64,000 nt of DNA, taken from NCBI RefSeq assembly GCF_946892675.1, contig NZ_CAMPOV010000001.1, forward strand, positions 904,033 to 968,032. The letters run 5' to 3'. Within the stretch, counting starts at the first letter, position 1; every line of letters starts with the position of its first letter. The notes below the pieces were generated by a model. It did no database searches, had not been told where the DNA came from, and was given only the letters and a program-made list of their open reading frames with translations. The translations under genes were made by a program, and so were the position numbers. This stretch comes from Arthrobacter sp. Marseille-P9274 (lineage in GTDB: Bacteria > Actinomycetota > Actinomycetes > Actinomycetales > Micrococcaceae). Positions 28,095 to 38,161 of the stretch are shown here, piece by piece.

Positions 28095-30254
28095 CTAGTT
28101 TCCGGCCTGGCTCCCCTGGACCTCCAGTAGGTCCGCCAGTGGTTTGCGTGCTCTGCGGTGCAGCGTGATGGCTTCGGGAATCCCTTGGACATCCGTCTGC
28201 CCGTCGTTGACCGTTAGCGAAATGCGGGAGCCAGCCAACGGAACGTTGCTGATCTGCAGGCGGCCCATTTCCTCCGGTATCCGCGGCGCGAGCCACACCC
28301 CGTCGTGCGTGATGCACGGGTCGAACCCGAGCATCACCCGCAGCAGGTGCACGGGCGTCGCCGCCGCCCAGGCCTGTGGCGAACAGGACGTGGGGTAGGG
28401 GATCGGCACCGGATAGGTGGCGCGCTCCAGTCCGCAGAACAGCTCCGGCAGCCGCCCCCCGAAGGCGCTGGCCGCCGCGAACAGGCCGCGGGCAATCCGC
28501 AGGGCCTCGTCGATGTAGCCGTAGCGCATTAGCCCCGCCGCGATCAGGGCGTTGTCGTGCGGCCACACCGAGCCGTTGTGGTAGCTGGCCGGGTTGTACG
28601 CGCCCATGTCGGTCGCCAAAGTCCGCACGCCCCAGCCGGAGAACATCTCGTCCGACATCAGCCGGCGGGCCACAAGCCCTGCCTTGTCATCGTCGACGAT
28701 GCCGCTCCACAGGCAATGCCCCATGTTGGAGGCGCACGAATCGACCGGGCGCTTGTCGTTGTCCAGCGCGATGGCGTAGTAGCCCTTGTCCTCCAGCCAG
28801 AACCGCTCGTTGAACTCCTTTTTCAGGGCGGCAGCGCGGGCGGCCCATGCGGCGGCGAGCTCGGGCTCGCCGGCGGACTGCGCCATCAGCGCGCGGCTGA
28901 TATAGGCCGAGTAGACGTAGCCCTGCACCTCGCACAGGGCGATCGGAGACGTTGCCATCCGCCCGTCCGCGAAGTTCACACCGTCCCAGGAGTCCTTCCA
29001 GCCCTGGTTCAGCAGGCCCTTGTCCGTGGCCCGCTGGTACTCGACGAAGCCGTCGCCGTCGGCGTCGCCGTATCGGCTGATCCAGTCCAGGGCCCTGTCA
29101 ATGGTTGGCAGGAGAGAACCGTGGATCTCAGACCAGAAGCCCCAGCGCGTCAGTTCGCCGGCCAGCGTGACAAAGAGGGGCGTGGCATCGATCGAGCCGT
29201 AGTAGGCGTTTTCGCCGCCGAGGAGATGGCCGACGCTGGAGCCGAAGCGTACTTCGTGAAGGATCTTGCCCGGCTCCTCCTCGCTGCGCGGATCGACCTC
29301 CGTGCCTTGCCGCTCCGCCAGGGTCTGCAGGGTTCCGAGCGCCAGGGACGGGTCGAGGGGCAGGCACATGAAGGAGGTGAGCAGCGAGTCCCGGCCGAAG
29401 AGCGCCATGAACCAGGGCGAGCCGGCCGCCACCACGACCCGGCCCGGGTGGTCCGGGTCGAAGATCCGTAGGGATCCGAGGTCCGCCTGGCTCTGATCCA
29501 GCACCTGCTCGTAGTCCTTGTTGTCCATCCTCGCCAGCGGAGCGTTCCGCCGCCACTCCATCAGCCGCTCTTCGGGCAGGGAGGAACGAACCTGCCGGTG
29601 GGTCGCCAGCACATCGTCGACCGGCCGATCCGCCTCCAGGGTCGGCAGGGCCGTGATCTTGGCCGTCCAATTCTGCTGGGCAGGTATCACCATGTCGTAG
29701 CTGAGGCAGTTGCCAACGATGTCGGCGCCCTCGGCCGCGACGATGATCCGGGCCGAGATCGGTAGGCCCTCCGACTCGATAATGAGTTTGTCCGCTCGGC
29801 TTTCGGCCGCCTGGGCGTGGGTGATCTCCTTCAGGCCGGCTTTCACTTCGAAGAGGTCGGCGAAATCCGCACCGACTCTCAACTCCATCCGGCAGGTGGC
29901 CGCCTCGCGCGAGTAGTTGCTCACCACGATTTCTTCCTGCACGCCGTGGTCCAGGATCCGGCGCCGCTCCACCAGCAGGTGGCTGTCCGCCAGCCCGTCC
30001 GTGCGCAGGGCGCGACCGATGTAGACGGCTCGGTACGGTTCGTACAAGATCGCTTCGAGCGGCTCGACCGGATGTCCGTTGATGGTCAGCAGCCAGTCCG
30101 ATACGAAGCGGGTGTCGCGGAAGAAGAAGCCGTGAGGCCGGTCGGGAGTCATGTCGCCGTTGGCGAAGGAGATGCAGAAGGAGGTCCCTTCCAGCAGCGT
30201 CACAGCGCCTTCACCGGCGGAACCGGCGGTGTTTTCCTCGCTCCAGCCGGTCAT
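28095..30254 (-). CDS. Glycogen-debranching-type amylo-alpha-1,6-glucosidase
   Basis: 719 residues in two domains. The N-terminal GDE_N-type beta domain reads EGTSFCISFANGDMTPDRPHGFFFRDTRFVSDW; the C-terminal (alpha/alpha)6 barrel includes SPWFMALFGRDSLLTSFMCL, RYGDADGDGFVEYQR with catalytic-type acidic residues, and PTSCSPQAWAAATPVHLLR. It should hydrolyse alpha-1,6 or similar glucosidic bonds in the cytosol. First gene of an operon with the glycosyltransferase. Exact substrate cannot be told. Confidence 0.85.
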   Translation of the reverse strand: MTGWSEENTAGSAGEGAVTLLEGTSFCISFANGDMTPDRPHGFFFRDTRFVSDWLLTINGHPVEPLEAILYEPYRAVYIGRALRTDGLADSHLLVERRRILDHGVQEEIVVSNYSREAATCRMELRVGADFADLFEVKAGLKEITHAQAAESRADKLIIESEGLPISARIIVAAEGADIVGNCLSYDMVIPAQQNWTAKITALPTLEADRPVDDVLATHRQVRSSLPEERLMEWRRNAPLARMDNKDYEQVLDQSQADLGSLRIFDPDHPGRVVVAAGSPWFMALFGRDSLLTSFMCLPLDPSLALGTLQTLAERQGTEVDPRSEEEPGKILHEVRFGSSVGHLLGGENAYYGSIDATPLFVTLAGELTRWGFWSEIHGSLLPTIDRALDWISRYGDADGDGFVEYQRATDKGLLNQGWKDSWDGVNFADGRMATSPIALCEVQGYVYSAYISRALMAQSAGEPELAAAWAARAAALKKEFNERFWLEDKGYYAIALDNDKRPVDSCASNMGHCLWSGIVDDDKAGLVARRLMSDEMFSGWGVRTLATDMGAYNPASYHNGSVWPHDNALIAAGLMRYGYIDEALRIARGLFAAASAFGGRLPELFCGLERATYPVPIPYPTSCSPQAWAAATPVHLLRVMLGFDPCITHDGVWLAPRIPEEMGRLQISNVPLAGSRISLTVNDGQTDVQGIPEAITLHRRARKPLADLLEVQGSQAGN

Positions 30255-30521
30255 GGCCGGACCTGCCCGTGCCCAGGGCCGCGGCTGAAACGTCTACCCA
30301 CATCCGGCAGATCGTGGCGGCGAGCGGAACGAAAAATCCTGAACAGCTGACCGGCCACGTGGTGCTCCGATGTTTGGGTTTTGGGCCCCCCTACATAAAA
30401 GCACCAAAAGCACCTCAGCAAAAGGGTGCGCACCCGCCGTCGTTAGCGGACAGGGAATGGGGGAGGTCACCAAGGCGGCGGGCACTTGGTGAGGATGAGA
30501 ACGACGGCGGCGCGCACCAAA

Positions 30522-30553
30522 AGGGCGGCCGGACCTCTCGGTCCGGCCGCCCT
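30522..30553 (-). terminator. Intrinsic terminator of the aldehyde dehydrogenase/DUF779 operon
   Basis: A 14-bp perfect stem (30522-30535 with 30540-30553) and a 4-nt loop. On the minus strand it is followed by CCCTTTTGG, giving the U-run of an intrinsic terminator, about 16 bases past the DUF779 stop. The rest of 30255-30521 holds no gene and presumably carries the promoter of the debranching-enzyme operon. Confidence 0.75.
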
Positions 30554-30568
30554 CCCGGCGCCTGCGGT

Positions 30569-30976
30569 TCAGCTCCGGCTGTCGATCAGCGCGGAGCGGA
30601 TGAGGAACCGCTTGCCCTCCGGCGCCTCGACGGAGAAGCCGCTGCCGCGTCCGTCCACCACGTCCACGGTCAGATGGGTGTGCTTCCAGTATTCGAACTG
30701 CTCGCGCGACATCCAGAAATCCAGGCTCTCGCCGCCGGGCAGCCCGAAGGTTCCCAGCAGCACGTCGGCCTCGGCCGTGATGAAGTCCCCGGCGGGATAG
30801 CACATCGGCGAGGAGCCGTCGCAGCAGCCGCCGGACTGGTGGAACATCAGCGGGCCGTGGCGGTCCCGGAGCTTCTCCAGCAGCGACACCGCGGCCGGGG
30901 TCAGCGAGACCCGGGAGAAATCTTCGCCGGGAATGACCGCGGCGGCCCGGAGGTGAGCGTCGGAATTTTGCTCCAT
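30569..30976 (-). CDS. DUF779 family protein linked to aldehyde dehydrogenase
   Basis: 135 residues. The conserved core is LMFHQSGGCCDGSSPMCYP, with three Cys that may bind metal or iron-sulfur, and then LDFWMSREQFEYWKHTHLTVDVV. DUF779 proteins are found next to acetaldehyde-type dehydrogenases in actinobacteria and pseudomonads, and this gene follows the dehydrogenase by 15 bases. Their biochemical role is not established. Confidence 0.9.
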   Translation of the reverse strand: MEQNSDAHLRAAAVIPGEDFSRVSLTPAAVSLLEKLRDRHGPLMFHQSGGCCDGSSPMCYPAGDFITAEADVLLGTFGLPGGESLDFWMSREQFEYWKHTHLTVDVVDGRGSGFSVEAPEGKRFLIRSALIDSRS

Positions 30977-30991
30977 GCCCGTGCCCCGATC

Positions 30992-32515
30992 CTAGAAGAA
31001 GCCGAGCTTGTTCTCGTTGTAGCTGACCAGCAGATTCTTCGTCTGCTGGTAGTGGTCCAGCATCATCGCGTGGTTCTCGCGGCCGATGCCCGAGGACTTG
31101 TAGCCGCCGAACGCCGCGCCCGCCGGGTAGGCGTGGTAGTTGTTGACCCACACCCGGCCGGCCTGGATCTCGCGGCCGGCACGGTAGGCAACGTTGCCGT
31201 TGCGGCTCCAGACGCCGGCGCCCAGGCCGTAGAGCGTGTCGTTGGCGATTTCCATGGCCTCCGCGTAGTCGCCGAACCGGGTCACCGAGACCACCGGCCC
31301 GAAGATCTCCTCCTGGAAGATGCGCATGTTGTTCGTGCCTTCGAAGACCGTCGGCTTCACGTAGTAGCCCTCGGCCAGGTCGCCGTCGAGGATGTTGCGC
31401 TCGCCGCCGATCAGGACCTTGGCGCCCTCCTGCTTGCCGATGTCCATGTAGCTGAGGATCTTCTCCAGCTGGTCGTTGGAGGCCTGGGCGCCGATCTGGG
31501 TGTCGGTGTCCAGCGGGTTGCCCTGGATGATCTTCCCGGTGCGGGCCAGCGCGTCCGCCATGAAGGAGTCGTAGATCGAGTCCTGGACCAGCGCGCGCGA
31601 GGGGCAGGTGCAGACCTCGCCCTGGTTGAAGGCGAAGAGCGCAAAGCCCTCCAGCGCCTTGTCGTAGAACGCGTCGTTCTCGGCCGCCACGTCGGAGAAG
31701 AAGATGTTGGGGCTCTTGCCGCCCAGCTCCAGCGTGACCGGGATGAGGTTCTGCGACGCGTACTGGCTGATCAGCCGGCCGGTCGTGGTCTCGCCGGTGA
31801 ACGCGATTTTGCGGATCCGCGGGCTGGACGCCAGCGGCTTGCCGGCCTCCACGCCGAAGCCGTTGACCACGTTGACCACGCCGGCAGGCAGGATATCGGC
31901 GATGAGTTCCATCAGCACCAGGATGGACGCCGGGGTCTGTTCCGCGGGCTTGAGGACGACGGCGTTGCCCGCCGCGAGCGCGGGGGCCAGCTTCCAGACA
32001 GCCATCAGGATGGGGAAGTTCCACGGGATGATCTGGCCGACGACGCCGAGCGGCTCGTGGTAGTGGTACGCGGTGGTGTCGTCATCCAGCTGGGACAGCC
32101 GGCCCTCCTGGGCCCGGACGGCGGAGGCGAAGTAGCGGAAGTGGTCGGCGGCCAGCGGGATATCCGCGGCGAGGGTCTCCCGGACGGCCTTGCCGTTGTC
32201 CCAGGTCTCCGCGACGGCGAGCAGCTCGAGGTTCTCCTCGATCCGGTCGGCGATCCGGTTCAGCACTGCCGCGCGCTCGGCCACCGAGGTCTTGCCCCAG
32301 GCCGGTGCCGCCTTGTGCGCGGCGTCCAGGGCGAGGTCGATGTCCTCTGCTGTGCCGCGGGCGACCTCGCAGAACGGCTTGCCGGTCACGGGGGAGATGT
32401 CCTCGAAGTACTGGCCCTTGACCGGGGCCACCCATTCTCCGCCGATCCAGTTCTCGTAGCGGGGCTTGAAGCTGACCGGCGAACCGTCCTGACCGGGCTG
32501 TGCGTAAACAGTCAT
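30992..32515 (-). CDS. NAD-dependent aldehyde dehydrogenase (acetaldehyde dehydrogenase, ExaC/AcoD type)
   Basis: 507-residue cytosolic enzyme that oxidises an aldehyde to its acid with [22 protein letters not shown] forms the cofactor site, general base Glu263 is in LELGGKSPN and catalytic Cys302 is in [10 protein letters not shown]. The best-matching subfamily acts on acetaldehyde or chloroacetaldehyde in ethanol and acetoin pathways. It is followed by the DUF779 gene; a GAF regulator of the type often paired with such genes lies two genes upstream, with an MFS pump in between. Confidence 0.93.
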   Translation of the reverse strand: MTVYAQPGQDGSPVSFKPRYENWIGGEWVAPVKGQYFEDISPVTGKPFCEVARGTAEDIDLALDAAHKAAPAWGKTSVAERAAVLNRIADRIEENLELLAVAETWDNGKAVRETLAADIPLAADHFRYFASAVRAQEGRLSQLDDDTTAYHYHEPLGVVGQIIPWNFPILMAVWKLAPALAAGNAVVLKPAEQTPASILVLMELIADILPAGVVNVVNGFGVEAGKPLASSPRIRKIAFTGETTTGRLISQYASQNLIPVTLELGGKSPNIFFSDVAAENDAFYDKALEGFALFAFNQGEVCTCPSRALVQDSIYDSFMADALARTGKIIQGNPLDTDTQIGAQASNDQLEKILSYMDIGKQEGAKVLIGGERNILDGDLAEGYYVKPTVFEGTNNMRIFQEEIFGPVVSVTRFGDYAEAMEIANDTLYGLGAGVWSRNGNVAYRAGREIQAGRVWVNNYHAYPAGAAFGGYKSSGIGRENHAMMLDHYQQTKNLLVSYNENKLGFF

Positions 32516-32617
32516 TGCTACTCCTTCAGCAGTCTCGAGCCGGGCATCGTTGACCTCGGACTCGTAGCAGACAGCCTAGGACGGGCAACGTTGCACGGAC
32601 GTTGCAACTGGTTGCCC

Positions 32618-34192
32618 TCAGTGCCGCTTGGCCGCCCGTCCGGTGCCGGCCTCGGGGGACGACGGCGGGCGCGCGGCAATGGGGGACGGGGACGACGCCG
32701 GGTCCGCGGCTTCGGCGGCGGTCGCCTCCTCCTGGTCCCAGCCGGAGACCGGCTGCGGCTTCGCGAAGAAGACCGTAATGAGCGCGCCGGCAACTGCGAC
32801 AACCGCGGGCAGCAGCAGGGACTGGCCCATCGCCGCGGCAAACCCGTCGTGCAGGGCGTTTGGCAGGACAGCGGAACCGCCCTCGGCGGGGGCTCCGGAG
32901 GACCCGCCGCCGGGCAGTTCCGCGGCGAGCCGCGCCTGCATGAGGGCGGCGATGGAGGCGCTGCCGAGGACGGCACCGATCTGGCGGGTGGTGTTGTAGA
33001 CGCCGGAGCCCGCGCCGGCCAGGGCTGGCTTCAGGTTGCGGGTCGCCGTGGTGGACAGCGGGCCCCAGATGCAGGCGTTGGCCAGTCCCAGCACCGCGGC
33101 GGGGAGCAGGAGCAGCCAGATTGCGGTCTGCGGAGTCAGCAGGAACGCGTACCAGGCCAGTCCGCCGGCCATCAGCAGCAGCCCCGTGGTGGCGAAGTAC
33201 TTGGGGTTGAACCGGTCGATCAACCGACCGACCACGGGCGCCAGCCCGGCGGAGATGACCGCGGTGGGAGCGAGCATCAGCGCGGACTGGGTCGGCGTGA
33301 GGCCGAGGACGCTCTGGTAGAAGAAGATCAGCGGCAGCGACATGCTCGTGACGGCGAACCCGACGGTACTGATGCCGCCGTTGGCCAGGGAGAAGTTCCG
33401 GTCGCGGAAAATTTTCAGCGGCAGCAGGGGTTCCTTGCGGTTGCTGGACTGCCAGAGCACGAAGAGCGCCAGGACGATCAGTCCGCCGACGACCAGGGTC
33501 CAGACGGTGAGCGGTCCGGCGATGGTTCCCCAGTTGTAGGTCTCGCCCTGCTGGATGCCGAACACCAGCAGGAACATGCCCGTGGCGCTGAGCAGCACGC
33601 CCAGCACGTCGAACCGGTGGGAGTGCCGGGGAAGGGACGGCACGAAGCGCCAGGCCATCACGAAGGCCAGGAAACCCACGGGCACGTTGACGAAGAAGAT
33701 CCATTCCCAGCCCAGCGAGTCGACGAGCAGGCCGCCCACGATCGGACCAGTGAGTGCGGCCAGGCCTGCCACCGCGCCCCACAAGCCCATCGCTTGCCCG
33801 CGCCGGTCCGGCGGGAAGATCCGGGTGATCACCGCCATGGTCTGCGGCGTCATGATCGAGGCGCCGAGTCCTTGGAAGACGCGGGCGAGGATCAGCATCC
33901 GGATGTCGCTGGCGAAACCGCACCAGGCCGACGCCAGCGTGAACATGACCAGGCCGGTCAGGTACAGGTTTTTCGGGCCGAACCGGTCGCCGAGCCGCCC
34001 GGTGATCAGCAGGGGGACGGCGTAGGCGAGCAGATAGGCGCTGGTCGCCCAGATTACCGAGTTGATGTCGGTAGCCAGGCCGCGCATGATGGCGGGATTG
34101 GCGACGGACACGATGGTGGTGTCGACGAGGATCATGAAGAAGCCGATGACCAGTGACCACATGGCCGGCCACGGGCGTACGGGGGTAGCCAC
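32618..34192 (-). CDS. DHA2-family (EmrB/QacA-type) MFS drug efflux pump
   Basis: 524 residues with 14 predicted helices. The opening VIGFFMILVDTTIVSVANPAI (motif D1 of DHA2), GRLGDRFGPKNLYLTG (motif A), RVFQGLGASIMTPQTMAV (motif B) and GLWGAVAGLAALTGPIVGG (motif C) are all seen. The Ala/Pro-rich C-terminal tail is not conserved. Uses the proton gradient to expel small lipophilic or cationic compounds; substrates unknown. It sits between the GAF regulator (34 bases upstream) and the dehydrogenase (102 bases downstream), all on one strand. Confidence 0.9.
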   Translation of the reverse strand: MATPVRPWPAMWSLVIGFFMILVDTTIVSVANPAIMRGLATDINSVIWATSAYLLAYAVPLLITGRLGDRFGPKNLYLTGLVMFTLASAWCGFASDIRMLILARVFQGLGASIMTPQTMAVITRIFPPDRRGQAMGLWGAVAGLAALTGPIVGGLLVDSLGWEWIFFVNVPVGFLAFVMAWRFVPSLPRHSHRFDVLGVLLSATGMFLLVFGIQQGETYNWGTIAGPLTVWTLVVGGLIVLALFVLWQSSNRKEPLLPLKIFRDRNFSLANGGISTVGFAVTSMSLPLIFFYQSVLGLTPTQSALMLAPTAVISAGLAPVVGRLIDRFNPKYFATTGLLLMAGGLAWYAFLLTPQTAIWLLLLPAAVLGLANACIWGPLSTTATRNLKPALAGAGSGVYNTTRQIGAVLGSASIAALMQARLAAELPGGGSSGAPAEGGSAVLPNALHDGFAAAMGQSLLLPAVVAVAGALITVFFAKPQPVSGWDQEEATAAEAADPASSPSPIAARPPSSPEAGTGRAAKRH

Positions 34193-34226
34193 TGCAGGAA
34201 CCTATCACGCGTTCCTGTGCTGCAGG

Positions 34227-35621
34227 TCAGCCGAGCTCGGCTTCGATCCACTGCAGGTGGGCCACGACGGCGGACCGCCTGGGCGACCGGGGCGGAAGGA
34301 GGCGGAGCGCGGCACGCCACCCCTCGGCGTCGTACTCGGCTTCCGGAAGTTCAAGGTAACGCAGCAGGGTCTCCGGCGACGCGTCGCTGAGCACCGCCTC
34401 GCGCAGGGTGGCGCTCACCTCCCGGCGGAGGCGGATGATGCCGGGCGCCTCGGACGCGGGCAGCACGGTGCCGCGGTAGTGGCTGAGGGCCAGCCGGTGC
34501 GCGCCGCGCCGCAGGTGGTCGAGGACCTGCCGGGCATCCAGGACTGGCGGAACCGGCAGCCGGTAGGGCCGGGACTGCGGGATCGCCTGCGGATCCGCGG
34601 CGCCGAGGACCTTGCGCAGCCGCACCATTTCCGCCCGCAGGGTGGTGCTGCTGGCGTCGGGATAGAGCAGCGCTGCCAGCTCTCCGGCGCTCAGCCCGGC
34701 CGGATGGAGCGCCAGCAGGGCCAGGATCTCGGTGTGCCGGAGCGACAGCTCGATGCTGCGGCCGCCGATGTCCAGCAGGCCCTGGTCCCGGCCGGTTAGC
34801 TTCAGCGTGGGTGACGGCCGCAGCTGCCGGCGGCTGCCGGAACCATCGGCGCTGCGGGCAGGCGGGGCGGGGGTGCGGCGGAGGCGCGTGCCTTGCTCGA
34901 GCCGGTGGATCCGAAGTTGTGCCTCGGCGGCGGCAACGGTGGCCTGCACCAGGGACAGGGTATGGGCGGCGACGGCCTGCTCCCGGCCGGTGATGTCCAC
35001 GACGCCGATGACCGCGCCGGTGTCCGGGTCGCGCACCGGCACGGCGGTGCAGCTCCACGGGTGGACGATCCGGCTGAAGTGCTCGGCCCCGGAAATCTGG
35101 ACGCCGCGGCCTACAGCCAGGGCCGTGCCCGGAGCGCTGGTGCCGACGGTGCGTTCGGACCAGTCGGCGCCGGCGACGAAGTGCATCGCTTCGGCCTGGC
35201 GCTTCAGGGCGGAATCGCCGTCCACCCAGAGCAGCCGCCCGTGTTCGTCGCCGACGGCCACCAGCATCCCGGATTCGTGGCTGGGCTCGACCAGGAGCCT
35301 GCGGACCACGGGCATGACGCCGGCCAGCGGGTGGTTCAGCCGGTACGCCCGGAAATCGTCCTCGGCCAGATCCACCCGGGCCAGCGCCGAGTCAGGATCG
35401 GCGAAGGTCAGCGAGCGCTGCCAGGAAGCGCGGACCACCTCGCGCACGCCGTCCAGCAAGTCACCGCCCAGCAAGGCGCCGTCCTCAGTACCGTCATAGC
35501 GGGCCAGCCGGCGGGTGACGCCGCCGGCGGCCTGGTCCAGCAGCTCATGGGCGGCGTACGCCTGCCGCTGCGCAGGCCGCGCGCCGGGTTGCAGTTGAGA
35601 ACGCACCTTCGCTCCACTCAC
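34227..35621 (-). CDS. GAF-domain transcriptional regulator (AcoR-like sensor without sigma-54 domain)
   Basis: 464 residues. Residues 1-60 form a helical lead; 80-260 is a GAF sensor (ESGMLVAVGDEHGRLLWVDGD through GVQISGAEHFSRIVHPWSCTAVPVRDPDTGAVIGVVDITG) very like the AcoR sensor module. The AAA+ sigma-54 activation domain is absent; the C-terminal 180 residues have a predicted winged helix-like segment (ELSLRHTEILALLALHPAGLSAGELAALLY). GTG at 35621 is chosen because GGGGGG lies six bases upstream and the preceding reading is not protein-like. It likely controls the adjacent pump and dehydrogenase in response to a small ligand. Confidence 0.8.
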   Translation of the reverse strand: MSGAKVRSQLQPGARPAQRQAYAAHELLDQAAGGVTRRLARYDGTEDGALLGGDLLDGVREVVRASWQRSLTFADPDSALARVDLAEDDFRAYRLNHPLAGVMPVVRRLLVEPSHESGMLVAVGDEHGRLLWVDGDSALKRQAEAMHFVAGADWSERTVGTSAPGTALAVGRGVQISGAEHFSRIVHPWSCTAVPVRDPDTGAVIGVVDITGREQAVAAHTLSLVQATVAAAEAQLRIHRLEQGTRLRRTPAPPARSADGSGSRRQLRPSPTLKLTGRDQGLLDIGGRSIELSLRHTEILALLALHPAGLSAGELAALLYPDASSTTLRAEMVRLRKVLGAADPQAIPQSRPYRLPVPPVLDARQVLDHLRRGAHRLALSHYRGTVLPASEAPGIIRLRREVSATLREAVLSDASPETLLRYLELPEAEYDAEGWRAALRLLPPRSPRRSAVVAHLQWIEAELG

Positions 35622-35750
35622 ACAGTCCCCCCGCACCTTCGTAAAAGTGGCACGCCTCACAGTCTACCTGCGAAGGCAAGGACGCCGGCCGGCGTCGGCG
35701 GTGCACGGCGGAAGGCGGGATGCTCGGGCCGGGAGGCCGGCGTGGGACGG

Positions 35751-36959
35751 TCATGCCGGAACCAGGCGCAGGGGCAGCGCCTCCCAGCCCTTCAGGGTGT
35801 TGTGCAGGTAGGGGAGCGGCTCGCCGGCCGGCTCGAGGCGTTCGACGTGCGCGGCGAGCCAGTCGAGCACCACTTCCATTTCGAGCCGGGTGAGCGGCTG
35901 CCCGACGCAGCGATGGATCCCGGTGCCGAACGCGATCATGCCGGAGGCATCACGCTCGACCCGGAACCGGTCCGCGTCCGGGCCGAACTGCACGGGATCC
36001 CGGTTGGCGGCGCCGAGGAAGAGCACGATCTTGGTGCCGCCCGGGATACGCATTCCGCGGAACACGGTGTCTTCCGCGGTGGTGCGGAAGAAGGACTGGA
36101 AGGGCGACTCGAAGCGGAGCACCTCGTCGATCGCGAACTTGGTGAGCCGGGGGTTCCTGCGGATCCGGGCCCACTCGTCCGGGTGCCCGGCCAGCAGTTT
36201 GAGTGCGTTGCCGAGCCCGATGACCGTGGTGTCCAGCCCGGCGGAGAGCAGCGCGCGGACCAGCAGCGGCGCCTCGTCTGCGCCGATTCCGCCGGCGTCC
36301 GCGATCTCCCAGAGCCGGGCGCCCAGACCGCCCGGCGCCAGATTGTGCCGGGCGGTGCGGTCCATCACCCATTCGAAAGTGCCGGCGCCCTGCTCGACGA
36401 AGCGTCGCTGCCGTTCGTCCTCGGGGCCGAAGTAGCTGAAGCTCATCGCGCCCTGGCTGACCAGGTTCTCCGCCCGGCCCTCGCGCGGAATGCCGACGGC
36501 ATCGCCGAAGACCCGCAGCGGAAAGGCCTCGGCCAGGTCCTTGACCCCGTCGATGGTGCCGCGGGCCAGCAGCTTCGGCAGCAGTTCCGCGGCGTAGGCC
36601 TCGAAGCCGGCCCGGAGCGCGCGGACGCCCTTCGGCGAGATGACGGAGGCCATCGCCTTGCGCAGCCGGGTGTGCACGGGCGGGTCGGAGTCCAGGATGC
36701 CCTGCGGCTTCCACGACGGCTCCCGGTGCAGGTTCCGAGGTCCCACCCCGGCCCCGCTGATGAAGGTCGCGGGGTCGGCTAGGATGTCGCGGCACTCGGC
36801 GTAGCGGGTGAAGGCGAGGACGCCGTACTTCTCCAGGTAGACCGCGGGGCCGGCCGAGCGCATGCGCTCGAACAGCGGGTACGGGTCCGCCAGGTTCGCG
36901 TCCGAATACGGGTCCTCGCTGCAAATCGTCGCGGCCCGATAGTCCAGCACTTCCGCCAT
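35751..36959 (-). CDS. Cytochrome P450
   Basis: 402-residue soluble bacterial P450. The I-helix has ALLSAGLDTT, the K-helix ExxR motif is EVLR, and the haem loop is FGTGIHRCVGQPLTRLE with Cys351 as the axial ligand. It should hydroxylate a small organic substrate with electrons from a ferredoxin system that is not encoded nearby. QSFFRTTAEDTVFRGMRIPGG is close to aromatic-demethylating and related catabolic P450s, but substrate cannot be fixed. It is divergent from tdh and lies upstream of the GAF regulator on the same strand. Confidence 0.93.
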   Translation of the reverse strand: MAEVLDYRAATICSEDPYSDANLADPYPLFERMRSAGPAVYLEKYGVLAFTRYAECRDILADPATFISGAGVGPRNLHREPSWKPQGILDSDPPVHTRLRKAMASVISPKGVRALRAGFEAYAAELLPKLLARGTIDGVKDLAEAFPLRVFGDAVGIPREGRAENLVSQGAMSFSYFGPEDERQRRFVEQGAGTFEWVMDRTARHNLAPGGLGARLWEIADAGGIGADEAPLLVRALLSAGLDTTVIGLGNALKLLAGHPDEWARIRRNPRLTKFAIDEVLRFESPFQSFFRTTAEDTVFRGMRIPGGTKIVLFLGAANRDPVQFGPDADRFRVERDASGMIAFGTGIHRCVGQPLTRLEMEVVLDWLAAHVERLEPAGEPLPYLHNTLKGWEALPLRLVPA

Positions 36960-37048
36960 CTGCGCCCCTCCGCCTGTCTTAGGTGGCCTCCACCCTAGCC
37001 CAGCCGGACCAGTCCGTACGAAGGGGGCACGCCGGCGCCGTCTTTACG

Positions 37049-37054
37049 TAGAGT
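37049..37054 (+). promoter_or_regulatory. -10 box of the tdh-kbl operon
   Basis: TAGAGT (TANNNT) about 50 bases before the tdh GTG; CGGGAGGG provides a ribosome-binding site near the start. Confidence 0.35.
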
Positions 37055-37104
37055 GGGTACAAGGACGGTAACCGCACGGCCAAGACCTCCCGGGAGGGAA
37101 TTGC

Positions 37105-38151
37105 GTGAAGGCGTTGTTCAAATCCGGTCCGCAGCCGGGCTTCGAGCTCGTCGACCGGCCCGAGCCGGTGCCGGGCGACAGGGACGTGAAGATCCGCGTC
37201 ATGACCACCGGCATCTGCGGCACCGACCTGCACATCCAGGCGTGGGATCCCTGGGCGCAGGCGAATGTCCCCACGCCGCTGGTTCCCGGCCACGAGTTCT
37301 ACGGCGAGGTCGTGGAGGCCGGCCACTTGGTGCAGGACGTCAAGGTCGGGGACCGCGTCTCCGGCGAGGGCCACATCGTATGCGGGACCTGCCGGAACTG
37401 CCGGGCCGGCCGAAGGCAGATGTGCATCCGCACTATCAGCGTCGGAGTCCAGCGGGACGGGGCCTTCGCCCAGTACGTCGTCATCCCGGACACCAACGCC
37501 TGGGTCCACCACGACGAGTCCATCACGCCCGAACTGGGTGCCATCTTCGACCCGTTCGGCAATGCCGTCCACACCGCGCTGAGCTTCCCGCTGGTCGGCG
37601 AGGACGTGCTGATCACCGGGGCCGGGCCCATCGGCCTGATGGCGGTAGCGGTGGCACGCCACGCCGGCGCGCGCAAGATCGCGATCACGGACGTTTCCGC
37701 CTCTCGGCTGGAACTGGCCAAGCGGATGGGAGCCGACATGGCCGTGGACGTCGGCCGCATGCACCTGGACGAAGCACAGGCCCGGCTGCACCTGGCCGAG
37801 GGGTTCGACATCGGCCTGGAAATGAGTGGCCGCGCGTCGGCGCTGCGCGAGATGATCGACAACATGACGCACGGCGGACGGATAGCGCTGCTTGGCCTGC
37901 CCGCCGAGGAGATCGCCGTCGACTGGGGCAAGGTGGTCACGCACATGCTCACGCTCAAGGGCATCTACGGGCGCGAAATGTTCGAGACCTGGTACGCGAT
38001 GAGCGCGATGCTCCAGTCCAACCGGCAGCTGCATGAGTCGGTCTCCGGGGTGATCACGGACGTGCTGCCGGCCTCCGATTGGGCCGCCGGGTTCGAGACC
38101 GCGCGCGAAGGCACCGGCGGCAAAGTCGTCCTGGACTGGACCCGGATCTGA
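37105..38151 (+). CDS. tdh: L-threonine 3-dehydrogenase
   Basis: 348 residues, zinc alcohol-dehydrogenase superfamily. Oxidises L-threonine to 2-amino-3-ketobutyrate with NAD. Catalytic zinc ligands Cys38 (GICGTDLHI) and His63-Glu64 (PGHEFYG); the structural zinc loop has four Cys in [15 protein letters not shown]. The dinucleotide fold is [15 protein letters not shown]. The tail [23 protein letters not shown] is typical of Tdh. It starts at GTG. The product is taken up by Kbl, encoded 10 bases downstream, so the pair converts threonine to glycine and acetyl-CoA. Confidence 0.95.
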   Translation: MKALFKSGPQPGFELVDRPEPVPGDRDVKIRVMTTGICGTDLHIQAWDPWAQANVPTPLVPGHEFYGEVVEAGHLVQDVKVGDRVSGEGHIVCGTCRNCRAGRRQMCIRTISVGVQRDGAFAQYVVIPDTNAWVHHDESITPELGAIFDPFGNAVHTALSFPLVGEDVLITGAGPIGLMAVAVARHAGARKIAITDVSASRLELAKRMGADMAVDVGRMHLDEAQARLHLAEGFDIGLEMSGRASALREMIDNMTHGGRIALLGLPAEEIAVDWGKVVTHMLTLKGIYGREMFETWYAMSAMLQSNRQLHESVSGVITDVLPASDWAAGFETAREGTGGKVVLDWTRI

Positions 38152-38161
38152 AGGAGGGCCG

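Noticed and set aside
30269-34156. A 1295-codon open frame on the plus strand
   Set aside because: It lies opposite the aldehyde dehydrogenase, DUF779 and MFS genes, all of which have family motifs; its translation is Gly/Arg/Val/Asp-rich shadow sequence.
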